DNA from: Apostichopus japonicus
Taxonomy: Eukaryota > Echinodermata > Holothuroidea > Aspidochirotida > Stichopodidae
NCBI RefSeq assembly: GCF_037975245.1
Contig: NC_092582.1
Coordinates: 9,710,001-9,774,000, forward strand
Direction: 5' to 3'
Length of the DNA: 64,000 nucleotides
A program made the translations under genes and the position numbers. This document shows positions 25,474 through 38,100 of the stretch, piece by piece. Below the pieces are notes generated by a model, which saw only the letters and a program-made list of their open reading frames with translations, was not told where the DNA came from and did not search any database. Within the stretch, counting starts at the first letter, position 1, and every line of letters starts with the position of its first letter.

Positions 25474-28400
25474 GACAAATGAATCAGAATCAAGAAAACC
25501 GAAATCAGAAACAAAACATAAGCAAGTAACCGAACCACAAGGATCAATATTATATTTTAATTGGTCAGATTGAACGCGATATTAAGGTAAAATGTTCAAA
25601 ACATTGCTTAAGAACATGATTACAAAGAAAAGAAATCTGCTAATGACTTTTGAAGTAGACTGATTAAATAGATATACTGTAATTATTCAGTAGCTGTATT
25701 TCTTGAGATGAATCTGTGTAGGTGTTGCGGTTTGTTTGTTCTCATGTGAGCTGTGAGCAGTGGGTGTCAATCAAGGTCAGCATGATATCAATCAATAAAT
25801 CTTAAAAGAAGGAATTGCAATTTCTGAAATAGTTAATTCGAAATACTTGGTAAGTACAAGATATGTACAGACTGGACATTTTCCTGTAGGCTACCTATCT
25901 AAATCCACTTATATTAACAATCATGTAGGCTAATGAGAAAAAAAGGCTCTGTGTGAAAGGGGTTACTCATTGTATGGAAGCTTTCTGTACTGTATAAAAG
26001 CAGTAAAATGTAGTATTGCTATGTCGATTCACCTTGTTATTAACATAGTGTAAGCTTACATACTTAATCAAACATATTCAACTTACCTTATACATTTTAT
26101 CACGTGTACCGAATGCGCGATGTTTTAGTGCTGGCCTTGGTTTCTTCTTGTCATACAGCGTTTTACTAATTTGTTGTTGTATTTCGCTTCGATTCTCTGA
26201 CACCATTATTTCAATGATGACTTGTTGCACTACTTCTGCATGATTTAATGCATATGTTTATCGAGCTATATTTGGAGGAAATCAAATTGGTGTGGTGTAG
26301 GTAAGGCATCTTTCCTTGGACAGGTCTGAGTTTGCAGACACGGTAGTTGGTTTGTTGGGCGGGTAGTGGTGATGTGTATGTGTGTGCGTGTGTGTGGGTG
26401 GATGGGTTCGGGTGGTTTGTTTTCTTCATATTAAAGTTGTGGAGGAAAAATGGATGTTTACCTTACCATATACTTCTAATAAGAAAGGTGAAAAGAAAAT
26501 TCCAGATGCTTATGTAGCAGAGTTTCTCTGAGCTAGAAACATAAACTGTATTCAACAATCTACTGTAGTGCTTCTTTAGTTCAGTACAAACGCACTAGTT
26601 TGGAACCACGTTTGGCGTTAAATTATAGGAATTGCCTCTTTGATTCAATACGCGGAAACTATGTATTATATAGCACGTGCTAATGTACCACGTTTAGTAT
26701 CTTTGATTACACAGTAGTACACATTCAGAGTGGATCTCCCGTGACCGACCATTACCCAGGACCATGTGTAGTAATTATTCCCTATGAAAGGGAATTGTGA
26801 TACCTTATTTGCGATTCAGAGGCTCTATATTGTGTGACATTTCTTAAAACTTCTACAACAAGTTCTTTTTAAGGTGAGTTACACGAAATTAAATCAACAG
26901 TTCAATGAAGAATGACTATAGAAAATTCAATTACTTTTAAGGATGTAATTGTGAGAGTATAGTAGATATCGAGGAATCAGGTCATTTAAGTTTAGATTGA
27001 TTGAATTTTCTCTTACCTTGTCCTCAGAATGTTCCACCTAACAAGAATGAAATTGTTCCATCTGGTCTCCATGACTCTTGAAGTAACGTGTAAATGAACG
27101 TTTCAATTGCTTGTACAAAAATATTATTCCTAATTCCGTTAAATGTCATCGCACCAACCACTATAGCTTTCCTGTACAATGCATTTCGAACCCATTTGCA
27201 CCAGTAAATAAAGGGCGTAGGTTCCGCAGTTTTGGCGGGAACTGTGACGTTTTAATTGACATGAATAAACATGATCATTCGCATTGTTTGTACCGAAAGG
27301 AAGAAAACTGAGTAAAACCAGCAACGTCGGTGTGAGTGTATAGTTTGGCAATATTTATCATTAATATAGTATTGCTTACTCACACGATGATATGCAACTG
27401 TACTCAGAACCATGTTTTGCCTCGCCCTTTTAGTCAGTTAACGTGGGAAATGGGCACGCTATACATTAGCACAACTATATGTTTTGAAGTGGAAAATGAA
27501 ACTATATGGTTCACAGCGGCTAATCAATAGTTTATGTGTGACTTTAATCTCCTCGAATCCCATATACTGCGTCTCGTTTCATTTGGCACATAGTTCAATG
27601 TGTTATGGTAATTGATATGTGTATTGTAGAGAATACAATTCTAACATACATATAAATAATATGGTTACTTAAGGACCAGATCAATGGAACAAGAGCAAGT
27701 TTGAAATCATTGCAACCACAATCAATAGGTTACACTTCCTTCCCAACTCTGTCGCTGTTCTTCCAAAGTTGAGGTATGAATAACATATAAACTTAGGCTT
27801 AACTGCCGAATTCTGAAATTCGATGTCAATCTGAAGGCTCTTGTAAAGCCTTAAAAAACATATTCCGATTGCAATTTTTCTCCGGTGTAATTACATTTGA
27901 CACACTATTTAGTATTCCTTTAACGAAATTGGCTTTATGTTATTTAGGGATAAATGACTTTCTGCACCACTGCATTTAGGAGTGAAAAGTGAGGTGCTAT
28001 AACCGCGGTGTTAGCATGGTATATGTTTACCTTAAATTATGGAAGTGAATTGGCTTAATTCAGCAGTAATGTGTTGTTCTTTTTTTTTCTGTCGAAGATA
28101 TCAAACCATTTTCGGTTTTGGTATCAGTACAGATATCAATGTACCCTGGTAGGCATGATCGCTGGTACAAAAGTGTTTTTGTAGAGAGGTCCAGTGCTAC
28201 GTTACCATGTTTTTTTATATGGTATAGAAAAGAGGAATCCTAAACATAAACAAAATGCTTAATGCTACATACAGATGAAGCTATTAAACTCATTGTTATG
28301 TATATATACATTTCTTTTCGATGTTTGCTGAAATGTATACTGCTCCACGTCATACTTTAAACGTTCCGATAGGAGTGTCGTTACCGCTAAGGTAGTGGAC

Positions 28401-31400
28401 TTAAAAGACGAGAATTGTAAAAAAAAATATGATAAAAAATAAAACAACAGTCAAGCGATGATACTATTGAATTTTCTTTCCCTATTTGGGCGTACAGACT
28501 TCTTTCACCTGTCCTGATATGAACGATTAATATATTCATTAGAACTTCCATACAGTTTTGTCATGTGTTGACATTACTCATGCTTGATTTCCACGTACTT
28601 AAAACCAAGATGATTTTACGGTAGTGTTAAACCAAGACCCATTTAATCTAGACTGTTGCAAAAGGCAATCACTAACACGAAGGCCAATTATTAGAACAAA
28701 GTCAATACTTCCTAAGCCACTAAGATATTATGGTATGCAGTTTTATTTAGAGCATCGAAAAAGGAAATTTGAAGGAAAAAACAAACCACGTGTGCCTTGA
28801 GGTCTAAAAATTCAACCACTGCCTTCCTTTGAAACAAGCTGACTGCCAGTTTATGGTATAAAGCAACTTCCTCCAAATAGCTAAATAGATGCAAGTCCAT
28901 GTGGGAACATTTCCTAGATTGGTATATAAAGATAAATCATGGTCGTACTCAGTGCTGCAGAGTTTTCAAGATATCACATTTTGTATGAAAGTGTCGATCT
29001 TGTTTCATATGATACACTCTCGCGTAGTTTTCTGGAGGTATGTACCGTCAAGATATACCATTTCAAAGCCAGATTAATGCACACTATTTGTTCAAACTTA
29101 TGGGAATGATAAAGTATTACTAGAGTGGTAAAATACAAAATGGTTGTGCTGTGTTTTAAAAAGAAAATTCAGAATTCTGTTTTAATCCTTTCTAGATGTC
29201 TTTGAAAGATTCTATATTGGTGCTGTAAATATGAAGCAATATTAAAACAGAAGAATGGAAATTAATTTCATGGCTTATTGCATTTTGAATGAATAGAGGA
29301 GGGAGAGACGTTACTTTATATGTATTTGTTTTGTGATCACTTATGGAATTTCAGTGCTTTGTGAAAATTCAATGTTCTGGAAACTGACAATGGGAAAAAA
29401 TGAGTGTCTGAAGTTGAATCGTAGTTACTCACTTCAATTTTAGATTGTCAACTAATATAGCATACTATATAGGTAGCGGGTGTCTAATGTTATATATAAT
29501 TGTCTCTTACGGCACTCAAGATACTGCGTTTGAAATCTGCATATACTGCTGGTCTATCCTATGGTAGATTTGGAAGGGTCGTTGAAGGGTCGTTGAAATA
29601 TAGTCGTGATAACAGGAATTAGATATGATATTTACTTCCTTACTCAACAGTTAGGGCAGATTGTTGTATGTACTCTCCTTAGATAATACACAGTTAAACA
29701 TAGATATTTCATTAAACATGACAATATTTCACGTAAGCACGGTCTTGTCATCTTTCAAGGGAAGCTGTACACCATATTGTGTGTGGAAAATGTAGGCCAA
29801 GTAAAGGTTTCTTTTACAAATGGAGAAATGTAATTGGTATCCTTCGATCCGATAGGATGTAATCTTATTATATTATTATATGATATTATTACTATATTAT
29901 TATACTGTGTCAACAGACAGCAATTCGACCATTTTATTGGTAAGGGATGTGGATGAATTAGGCGGGATTATGATTATCTACAGAGCAAATGACAGCCTCG
30001 TTCCCTAACAGTCTATAGTACAAATATAACCCACAAAAGGGTCAATTTTGTAAAAGAATGATCTACTCACCAGTTAACTTCGTCAGCATGATGTAAATTC
30101 CAAGTGTAAACCTGTTTGTCCTTCATGTCCGTTTCTGGGAATCTAACTTCATAAGAAGTTAAAACGCGTGCAATAAATAAAGCCGTTTTTTTGTCGTTAG
30201 GCTATTTGTTTTATCACTTTCAAAATGCTGATTTAGATCAATGTTATCACCAAGTTACTTCCAGTAGACGTGTTGCAATGTGAGTTAAAACATGGTACAG
30301 CTTGTCAAGTCCATTCTGCATATTTTTAATTTTCTCTGCTTTAAACAAAGTGAAATGTGAGATAAATTGTCTTGTATACATACGGGTTAACAAAGGCTCC
30401 TGTACAAATATTGATAAAATGTGGCATTTTAGAGAAAAGAGAAATTCAATAATCCGTCCATTGCAAAAATTCATCCCACGTGGCTTTTCCTTTTATCATA
30501 GCTCAGTGACAAGTTCAGTCCGACCGAAGTATTTGGAAGGTACTCTTCTGGGTATCAGGGCTATGCACACACACATATATATAGCCTATACATATATATA
30601 TATATGTATTGCCACATGCGATGATTGGTCAGTTACACTCACGTGGTTTCTTCTACCAATGAAATGGTACATGTCTTGCAAAGCTTGAAAGCACTAATTT
30701 ACATGTTTACTGTCTAATGCGCTGATTGGTAAAAATAAAACACATTGTGTTTTATTCTACCAGTAATGATACAAAGAAAAGGTCTTGCTATACGGAAAAG
30801 GTGTTGTAACGGTTTGCAAACTTGAGCAATCGGGAATTTTATCGCTATGCAACTTTTGGGCAAGGAAGAAGAGCATTGTATAAGGTTGCCTATTTCCGCC
30901 ATGCAATGACCTTAACCGTTACGCCAGACATTTGGTATAGGCCTATGCTAATTTAATATAATAATACTTTATTTTTGAACTTAAACCCTGGTTGGATTGG
31001 ATTTGGAAATTGCCAAATAGCTTAAGTCATGTTTGACTTAAAATGTACCGTATGTGAACACAAAGTTCAACTTAGTTATTGTGATTGCTCTATTAAGTTG
31101 TAACACTTCAGTGTACAAAGTAATTCCTTGACTTTAAAAAATATGAAAGACTGTCATAAAGAAAAACAAAGACATCAGTTTTCCCAACATGAACTATCAA
31201 GTTTGGCTTTTTTTTAAAAAACTAAAGAAAATAGTTTAAATGTTTGTTTTTTGCCATTACTTAACAAGGAGGTATTGTATGCAGGATACATTAGACCGGT
31301 AGTTCTTAATTTTGTCTTTAAAGTTATAGTCGACACCTTGGTGAAAATGTGGACGGATCAAAGAGGAACATATTCTAAGCATCCTGGTGAAATTCGCATT

Positions 31401-31487
31401 GATCGTTTTCGAGATCACAACATTTTGAAATATATTTTATATTTTTCTTCAACACGGGTAACATCCAATTTGTTTCTTCAAAATTCG
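25474..31487. other. Unassigned sequence
   Basis: No gene seen. Contains a (TG)n tract at about 26370-26400, an isolated E2F-like word at 27231 and a small (TA)n near 30590. Confidence 0.5.
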
Positions 31488-31675
31488 GATATATTACCAT
31501 CTGAGGACGTTAAGGTCACTGTAGTATTTATTAGAATATATAACCATCTGAACACGTTAAGGTCACTGTAGTATTTATTAGAATATATAACCATCTGAAC
31601 AAGTTAAGGTCACTGTAGTATTTATTAGGATATATTATCATATATGAACACGTGAAGGTCACTATAGTATTTATA
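31488..31675 (+). repeat. Tandem repeat, about 50-bp unit, four copies
   Basis: The unit contains ACCATCTGAACACGTTAAGG, TCACTGTAGTATTTATTA and GAATATATA. It overlaps the end of a 106-codon ORF, whose last residues are therefore repeat-derived. Confidence 0.9.
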
Positions 31676-32027
31676 ACTTCACACCCCCTGCAGTAATGTT
31701 AGAACCTTATCCAATCAAGGTTACAACAAAACATTGAAAAATATGGGGGGGGGGGGGTCATTTCTGCTCTCAGTGTGCAATTATGCCATCACACATGTCT
31801 GCTCCATGTTCAAGCAAGGAAGTTCTACAACCTCCTTGGTTCAACTAGCAATTTTTCAAAAATGCAATTTAGAATGTGGATGCACCAAGATGCTTAGTTT
31901 ACGTTCTTATTTTAGGTCCAAACTAAGAATGATCTATTCTTTGAAATTAAGGAGTGTATGTTAGAATCCCATTTATTTATGTGCGTGCTATACACATATT
32001 AAATGAACCTTTATCTAACAACATCAG

Positions 32028-32171
32028 CGAATTTCCAGATGAGTTTGGGGACATTTTTAATCAATTCATTACATACGAGCAATTAAAATTGGTTAAAAGA
32101 AAAACGCGGAAACAAATGCTTCAAAAGTGGTCGGACGAATTGTACAAAAGTGAAACAGAAGTGGTATGCGA
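32028..32171 (+). CDS. Weak candidate internal exon, unknown product
   Basis: A 144-nt stretch between a possible acceptor (CTAACAACATCAG) and a consensus GTAAGT donor. It encodes EFPDEFGDIFNQFITYEQLK followed by a basic region (LVKRKTRKQMLQKW) and SDELYKSETEVV. The composition is protein-like, with a charged predicted helix, and both ends have the same phase. No family is recognised and no partner exon was found. The acceptor is poor, so this may be chance or a pseudogene. Confidence 0.25.
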
Positions 32172-34676
32172 GTAAGTTCAAGGTATAACTTAGATTATTA
32201 ACTTAGTGTGGGTATCATTGCTATGTATTACCGAGGAATTATTTGTTGTTTTATTGCAACTCACGATAAACGAAATGTTTCAAAAATAAAGCTCCCTAAA
32301 GAATGAGTGTGCAGATCCCATTAAAACTTTATGCATTCAAAACATTCAAAATAATTCAAAATTTTGAAGGAACTATTATCCGAAGTTATTTTCCTGATAA
32401 TTATGAGATATTTGTCAAACAATAATAGTATAGTAGAATTCATCACCGTCCACTGCTATAACGATATGCTCTAATAGCATTTCAAGTTATAATATACATA
32501 CTGTAAAAAAGAATAAAATACGCCCATATAGCCAGACGTCGATATTTCCCGGAGCTAAGTTATTTAACAAAGAAAAAAAACACACTTTTTGGCAATGTTG
32601 TCTAGAGAAAATATAGCTAAAAACTGGAATTAGTATATAGAATTTAAAAGGAGGAAGCAGCGTTTGATATTGTTCGATATAACAATACATTCAACCAATT
32701 AGTTGAGACACTTCAACCAATTTAGACATTAAAACGGGATCAATTTGATTTACAATTTTCTCCATGCAATATATAGTAATGCTACTGTACAAACAGTTTC
32801 AGCCCAATTTGGTTTTGAAGAACTATTACTATTTAATGGAAAAACAAAATTTGCAATTTCTAGAATATTTTGATTAAATGATCTATTCGTCACCACTGGG
32901 TATCAACTAACACTGTTTTAACAGTAGTATGGTGGGCTCATAATTGACTCACTTAAGGATTTGGTAAACGATGTCTATCAACGAAATATCGAAATCACTC
33001 AACTGTATGCGTTTTTCTACATGTGTAGTTCCTCAGAAATGTAATGATCTCAACAGATTTATTGTTCTGTGCCTACGCAACGTACAATTGAGCAGAATTT
33101 GACCACAAATTGTCTGCCATGCCAAGTTCTTTCATACACCTAAATTGACACATTCGTCGATAAGCTAACTGTAGTATAGGCCTAAGTAACTGTAACTGTC
33201 TATATATAGTCCTTTCTGCTATACAAACCCTGCAATAGGATAGTTTGAAATTGTTCTTCCTGTACTAATTCACAGCAGGTATGGTAGGGGAGAAGGGGGG
33301 GGGTGTAAGTAAGAGGGACTGAAGGGTCGGAAATTTTTACCATGAGGACTCCGGAGAACATCGTGTCTAAAACAATGGAGTTATTTGGGATATCAATTAA
33401 TTCTACAAGTGTTCCTTTCACGTGGTGAGCTGAATAGCTTTTACTTCATATACCGTGATATATGTATAGGAAGTGACGTTAGTGGTACAGTTTACATAAA
33501 ACAGCATAAACTTAACACTTGGCTTTTTGTGTCAGTGAGTATAGCTTTGGTACCTTCCTTTTAATATTTTTAATTTAATATTGTATTTTCACCGAGATAC
33601 ATTACAATAATTTAACTGAGGCATTCCGTATTCTTTAGACTTGCTATAGCTATAAATATACTAATCTTTAATATTACCGATAACGTGCACCACTATAGAC
33701 GCCGTGCATCTTCAATGCTTTGTATCTGCATATAAACTGATGTAAAGAGAACATTAAATGGGGCAACGTATTAATTAAGTTATCCGAACATAAAAAATGT
33801 TCATAATATATATATCAATCGATGACATATATTTTTTTTTACAAAGCAATACAATTTTGAGACGATTAATTGAATAGGTCATGTGACAGGTACTGAAATG
33901 AAGAGAGTAAGATACACAGTTAACAACCCGTCCACGGAAAAGAGCAACGTCGGTCATTTACGAATAGAACTTGTCATAGGTAAAGGATGTAAAAATATTG
34001 TTTCGCTTCCATAAAATAATATTAACATTATGCAGGATAGAGAGGTGATCCAATCTCAAACTAAACACGGGCGAATGCATGATTTAATAAAAAAGAGAGA
34101 GGGAGGGAGAGAGAGAAGTGGAGTTAGCCCTGGGTTACTTCAAGCCGACCCACATATAAGGGGAATCCCCACCCCCCTCCCCACCCCACCCAACACACAC
34201 TCACACACATACATTTCCACTGGATCTGATCTAATACGATCTGAAAAGTCAGCCAAGCTATAGAGACTATATATACTCCCCAACTTCAAACATCCTGATC
34301 CCCCTAACCCTAGTCACTGCACTTGGAGACTGTAACCATGTGATCATCACGGTATAACACAGCTACGAGTCCTTTGAAAGAGGTATAAACCACAGTGCGA
34401 TCTCTATACTGTGTACCCACATATGAAATGAAACCGGAGGTATACTATATGTCCGTGTTCCGCCCACGACCTTAAAACAATCTATAAACGTATAGCATCT
34501 CTTTGTTTACATATTAAGGAGGAAAATATATATATATATCTGGCATCGAAAGGAAACGCGGATTGGTTACTCATAATAGGCAGTCAAGGATGGTAACTAG
34601 CTTCCAAACAGTTAGTTTAAATAATGCGAGGTTATTACCAATCTCTTACACTATTTACAATATGTACTTAACTATC
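32172..34676. other. Unassigned sequence
   Basis: Poly-G at about 33295-33303 and a C/A-rich stretch at about 34165-34210. No gene seen. Confidence 0.5.
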
Positions 34677-35070
34677 AGAGAGAGAGGGGGAGAGGGGGAG
34701 AGGGGGAGAGGGGGAGAGGGGGAGAGGGGGAGAGGGGGAGAGGGGGAGAGGGGGAGAGGGGGAGAGGGGGAGAGGGGGAGAGGGGGAGAGGGGGAGAGGG
34801 GGAGAGGGGGAGAGGGGGAGAGGGGGAGAGGGGGAGAGGGGGAGAGGGGGAGAGGGGGAGAGGGGGAGAGGGGGAGAGGGGGAGAGGGGGAGAGGGGGAG
34901 AGGGGGAGAGGGGGAGAGGGGGGAGGGGGAGAGGGGGAGAGGGGGAGAGGGGGAGAGGGGGAGAGGGGGAGAGGGGGAGAGGGGGAGAGGGGGAGAGGGG
35001 GAGAGGGGGAGAGGGGGAGAGGGGGAGAGGGGGAGAGGGGGAGAGGGGGAGAGGGGGAGAGGGGGAGAGG
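34677..35070 (+). repeat. Octanucleotide array (AGAGGGGG)n, about 49 units
   Basis: A near-perfect 8-bp tandem array interrupted once at about 34920, where a unit loses its AGA spacing and the phase shifts. The + strand is all purine with G5 tracts separated by AGA, so it could form G-quadruplexes and mirror-repeat triplexes. Long ORFs on both strands here are artefacts of the repeat. Confidence 0.97.
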
Positions 35071-35654
35071 GGGGGTGGAGAGTGAGAGGTGGGGAGAAAT
35101 TACATTTTACCTGCAAACATAATGCCTTACTTTATTTCCACAAAAGGCATGAAGTACAGTGAAGCTAGTTATAAACTATAAACATTTGCAAATTTAAAAA
35201 AAAGTAAATCATTCCATTTAAATTTGTATAAAACATTTTTCTTCATGATTATATTAACCAGTTAATGACTAGCCTACTGAGGGCAAGATGAATAAAAGCA
35301 ATTGTTGCTGAATAAACTTTATGGTGAGACTAATTATCCGATTATGTATTAACATCAAAAGATTTTACAGCGTCAAGCAAATTCATACTGCAACTTTTAA
35401 GTCGTTACAGTGACGTCATTGGCCTCAGTCTTAATGTCACGTGGTAGTAACGGCACACTTTGTGAGTGGTAGCCGCACGTCGGCCTGGGAAGGTAGTTAT
35501 TTCACGATTTATATGAATTTGGTAGAAGCCGAATGGTTTATGATTTACACTGTTGGCTTACTAATTAACAGTTTTAGCTCATTTCGAATTGCCTTCGTAG
35601 ACCATTTCAGATGGGAAAATCGTGGATCTCTCCTGGATGAAAATGCCACTTTAC

Positions 35655-35780
35655 TTTAGCCGACCAGGACTCGAACGAACGACCACCCAAGTGCTAGGTT
35701 TAATCGCAGGGAGTTGTTATGGAACAACTCACTGGTCTAATTACTTCTTACGCCACCGCCTTTATCCACTCCACCACATT
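35655..35780 (-). repeat. tRNA-derived (type II, Leu-like) repeat
   Basis: On the - strand, GGAGTGGATAAAGGCGG resembles a tRNA A box (35752-35775) and GTTCGAGTCCTGG a B box (35664-35676). Between them is a hairpin GAGTTGTT-CCAT-AACAACTC where long-variable-arm tRNAs have their extra arm. The spacing is too long, and the acceptor stem is not evident, so this is a SINE or tRNA relic rather than a working tRNA. Confidence 0.5.
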
Positions 35781-36058
35781 GATACGAAACCGCCCAGCCC
35801 ATCATGTAAAAAGCGACCTATACGCACATTGTCACTGATTTTAACGTATAGCTTTAATAATGTCACACGCTTGTCGCCCTCTCCATTCTGATCTGCTTTA
35901 GTGTCATGCTATAGCTTGAAATAGAAATAAAGCATTACTGTTAGCAAACTGCTTATCCACTAAAGAGCTTTATCCACTATAGAGCCTGTATAGTTTTCTC
36001 CTACCTCTCCTCTTGCCCCTGTTGGTTTCTTTCTTCTCTCCATCCCTTGTCTACTAAT

Positions 36059-36109
36059 CCTCTTACATCTAGGCTCTTTGTGTCCACCCTGCTCATTAAC
36101 CTGTCTGTA
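36059..36109. other. Pyrimidine-rich leader upstream of the hammerhead-like motif
   Basis: CT-rich, AG-poor sequence extending from about 36000; no coding features. It may be part of the same repeat as the motif at 36159. Confidence 0.3.
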
Positions 36110-36158
36110 TTCTAGTGTGTATTTGTTCATGCATTCTGTTACTGTTACTTGTCATTCA

Positions 36159-36197
36159 GCCTCTGAAGAAGATCCTGCTAGGATCGAAACGTCAGGC
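36159..36197 (+). ncRNA. Hammerhead-ribozyme-like fold
   Basis: In order: GCCT (36159-36162), CTGAAGA (36163-36169), one extra A, GATCC-TGCTA-GGATC hairpin (36171-36185), GAAAC then GTC (36186-36193) and AGGC (36194-36197). GCCU/AGGC form stem I, GAUCC/GGAUC stem II, and ACGU is a self-complementary stub for stem III as in minimal dimeric hammerheads. CUGANGA and GAAA match the catalytic core. The extra A between the core and stem II departs from the consensus and may reduce or abolish cleavage. Such minimal hammerheads are known from Penelope-like elements. Confidence 0.45.
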
Positions 36198-36833
36198 CCT
36201 CTTAGTTTTACACATGTTATAACTTGCTCATACTAATATAATTTTCCCGTGACGTTTGGGCTACCACCGAACACTCATTCAGAGAATGAAGGTTTTGTCA
36301 CAGCAACGTTACGTCCCCTGTTAGTACGCAAAACCAAAAAGTTCATAACTCGAGAAACCTTGTTTCTTTTATCTCCAAAGGTTGAAGTAAGGTCCTGTCA
36401 AAACTTCGTTCAGTTTATTGAAACGAGTTATATTAATAGTCATATATTAATAAGCTATGTATAAATATACACCAGTGGTGAAAAAAAAGGTAACATGTAG
36501 TCCAGTTAATTAGAGAAATTGACTCAGTTAGCTTGGTGTAGAAAGTTAAAATAACCATGAACAGTTTAAGAGAGCCCTAATGACGGAGTTGATATTACAA
36601 TAGACACTGATTCTCATGGTTTTATCAGGGAGTTGTTATGGAACTTCCTGGTTTTATCGGTTAAAACATGGTAAAGGTGAGGAATAATTGTTCATCTGAT
36701 GTCAAACCGATGCGTCTTACAATTTAGTCTCAAAAATGTGTTACAAATTTACGAACCAGTTCCTACTGAGAAGACATTACAAACAGAAAATCCTAGGCAA
36801 ACAAAACATATCCATAACGATTGATACACCCGG

Positions 36834-37206
36834 TACTCATAGCTAGTACAGTAAACTCATAGCTAGTACAGTAACTACTGTTCATGTTCCACAACCGTGC
36901 ATCAGTAACTATACTGCACTGTGTTCGAAACACGGTAAACATGTGTTACAGTTGGCACAGTAATTACTGGAAAGCTGTTACACGTTGAACTACGAGTCCG
37001 ACAGGTGAAAATTTGCACTAATTATAAAAATAATAATAATAATTTTTTTTAATTTAATTTTTTTTTAAATTTGCAGTAAGAAAAAACTTGAAGTAATTAT
37101 TGTGCCACCTGTAACACATGTTACCGTGTTACGAACACAGCGCAGTATTTACTGATGCACGGTTGTGTAACATGAACAGTATAGTTACTGTACTAGCTAT
37201 GAGTAT
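36834..37206. mobile_element. Foldback/MITE element with about 130-bp inverted arms
   Basis: The left arm (about 36854-36980) and right arm (about 37080-37206) are inverted copies containing CATAGCTAGTACAGTAACTA, CAACCGTGCATCAGTAA and AACATGTGTTACAG. The short centre is AT-rich (ATAATAATAATT...). A 19-bp end segment is duplicated at the left edge (36835-36872). Confidence 0.85.
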
Positions 37207-38100
37207 TGGCTGATTGATAAGACTAACGATTGGCGATTGACTAGACTGAACTGACTGGAATGGAATGGACTAAAGATTGACGTTTGACTGGACTAACGAT
37301 AACAATTGACATGAACAGGAGAAAGAATGGTGATGCGAATGAAATAAAACGATGGTAATTACTAATTAGCGAGTTCAGTGCGTGATTTTGTCATGATATG
37401 TTACGATGCATGCTGAAATAAACCATGCTAACTCCCCCAATATAGACGGCGCTCACCAATCGCTGGTGGCTAGCTGTTGGAAATTCTCCTTCTGTTCACC
37501 TGTCCGATACATTATATTCGGACAGTTTTAAATGTTAATGGTTTGAAATATGTTATAATGGTACTAATACATAGGTCGGTTTTAACCGATTAACGGTTCC
37601 TCACGTTTACCAGTTTTAAAAAAAGCCATAAGAATCGGGTGCTCAGTCATATTTTGTTTAAAATTTCAGTAGATTAGTAAAAAGACCATGTGTCTACTGA
37701 ATGAAAGCATAAAATAAGGCCCTCCGATATTTCTGAAGGGCTTCGTGTGAAGCCTTAGTCTAGCATTTATATCAATAGCCTCGAATTTATAAGCCATCAG
37801 TTGTGATACATAGAAATTAAGAAATTAAGCACACAAATGACCATATATTACAATTTAAATCGATGAAAGTTATATATGACCAACTACAGATCAAACTAAA
37901 ATGAATAAAGTTACATGACTGTACTTTAAATGATTGATTTAGCCAGGATAGGTCGATTTAAATCACACTGATTTAACTCACTGATCTCTGGCAGTCCCGG
38001 GTTTGTTTTAAATCAAAATGGGTTTACTTTATTTTCAACTGAGATAAATTTTTGAAAACAAATATTCAAAACTATGCTTAATCACTCATTAAACATGCAG
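37207..38100. other. Unassigned sequence
   Basis: No gene or repeat boundary recognised; a small cluster of GACTGGA/AATGGA words occurs near 37240-37300. Confidence 0.5.

Noticed and set aside
30302-30688. 128-codon ORF
   Set aside because: Crosses a (TA)n tract, has no motif and no splice context; consistent with chance.
34563-35162. Long ORFs (199 and 153 codons) on both strands
   Set aside because: They are produced by the stop-free octamer repeat.
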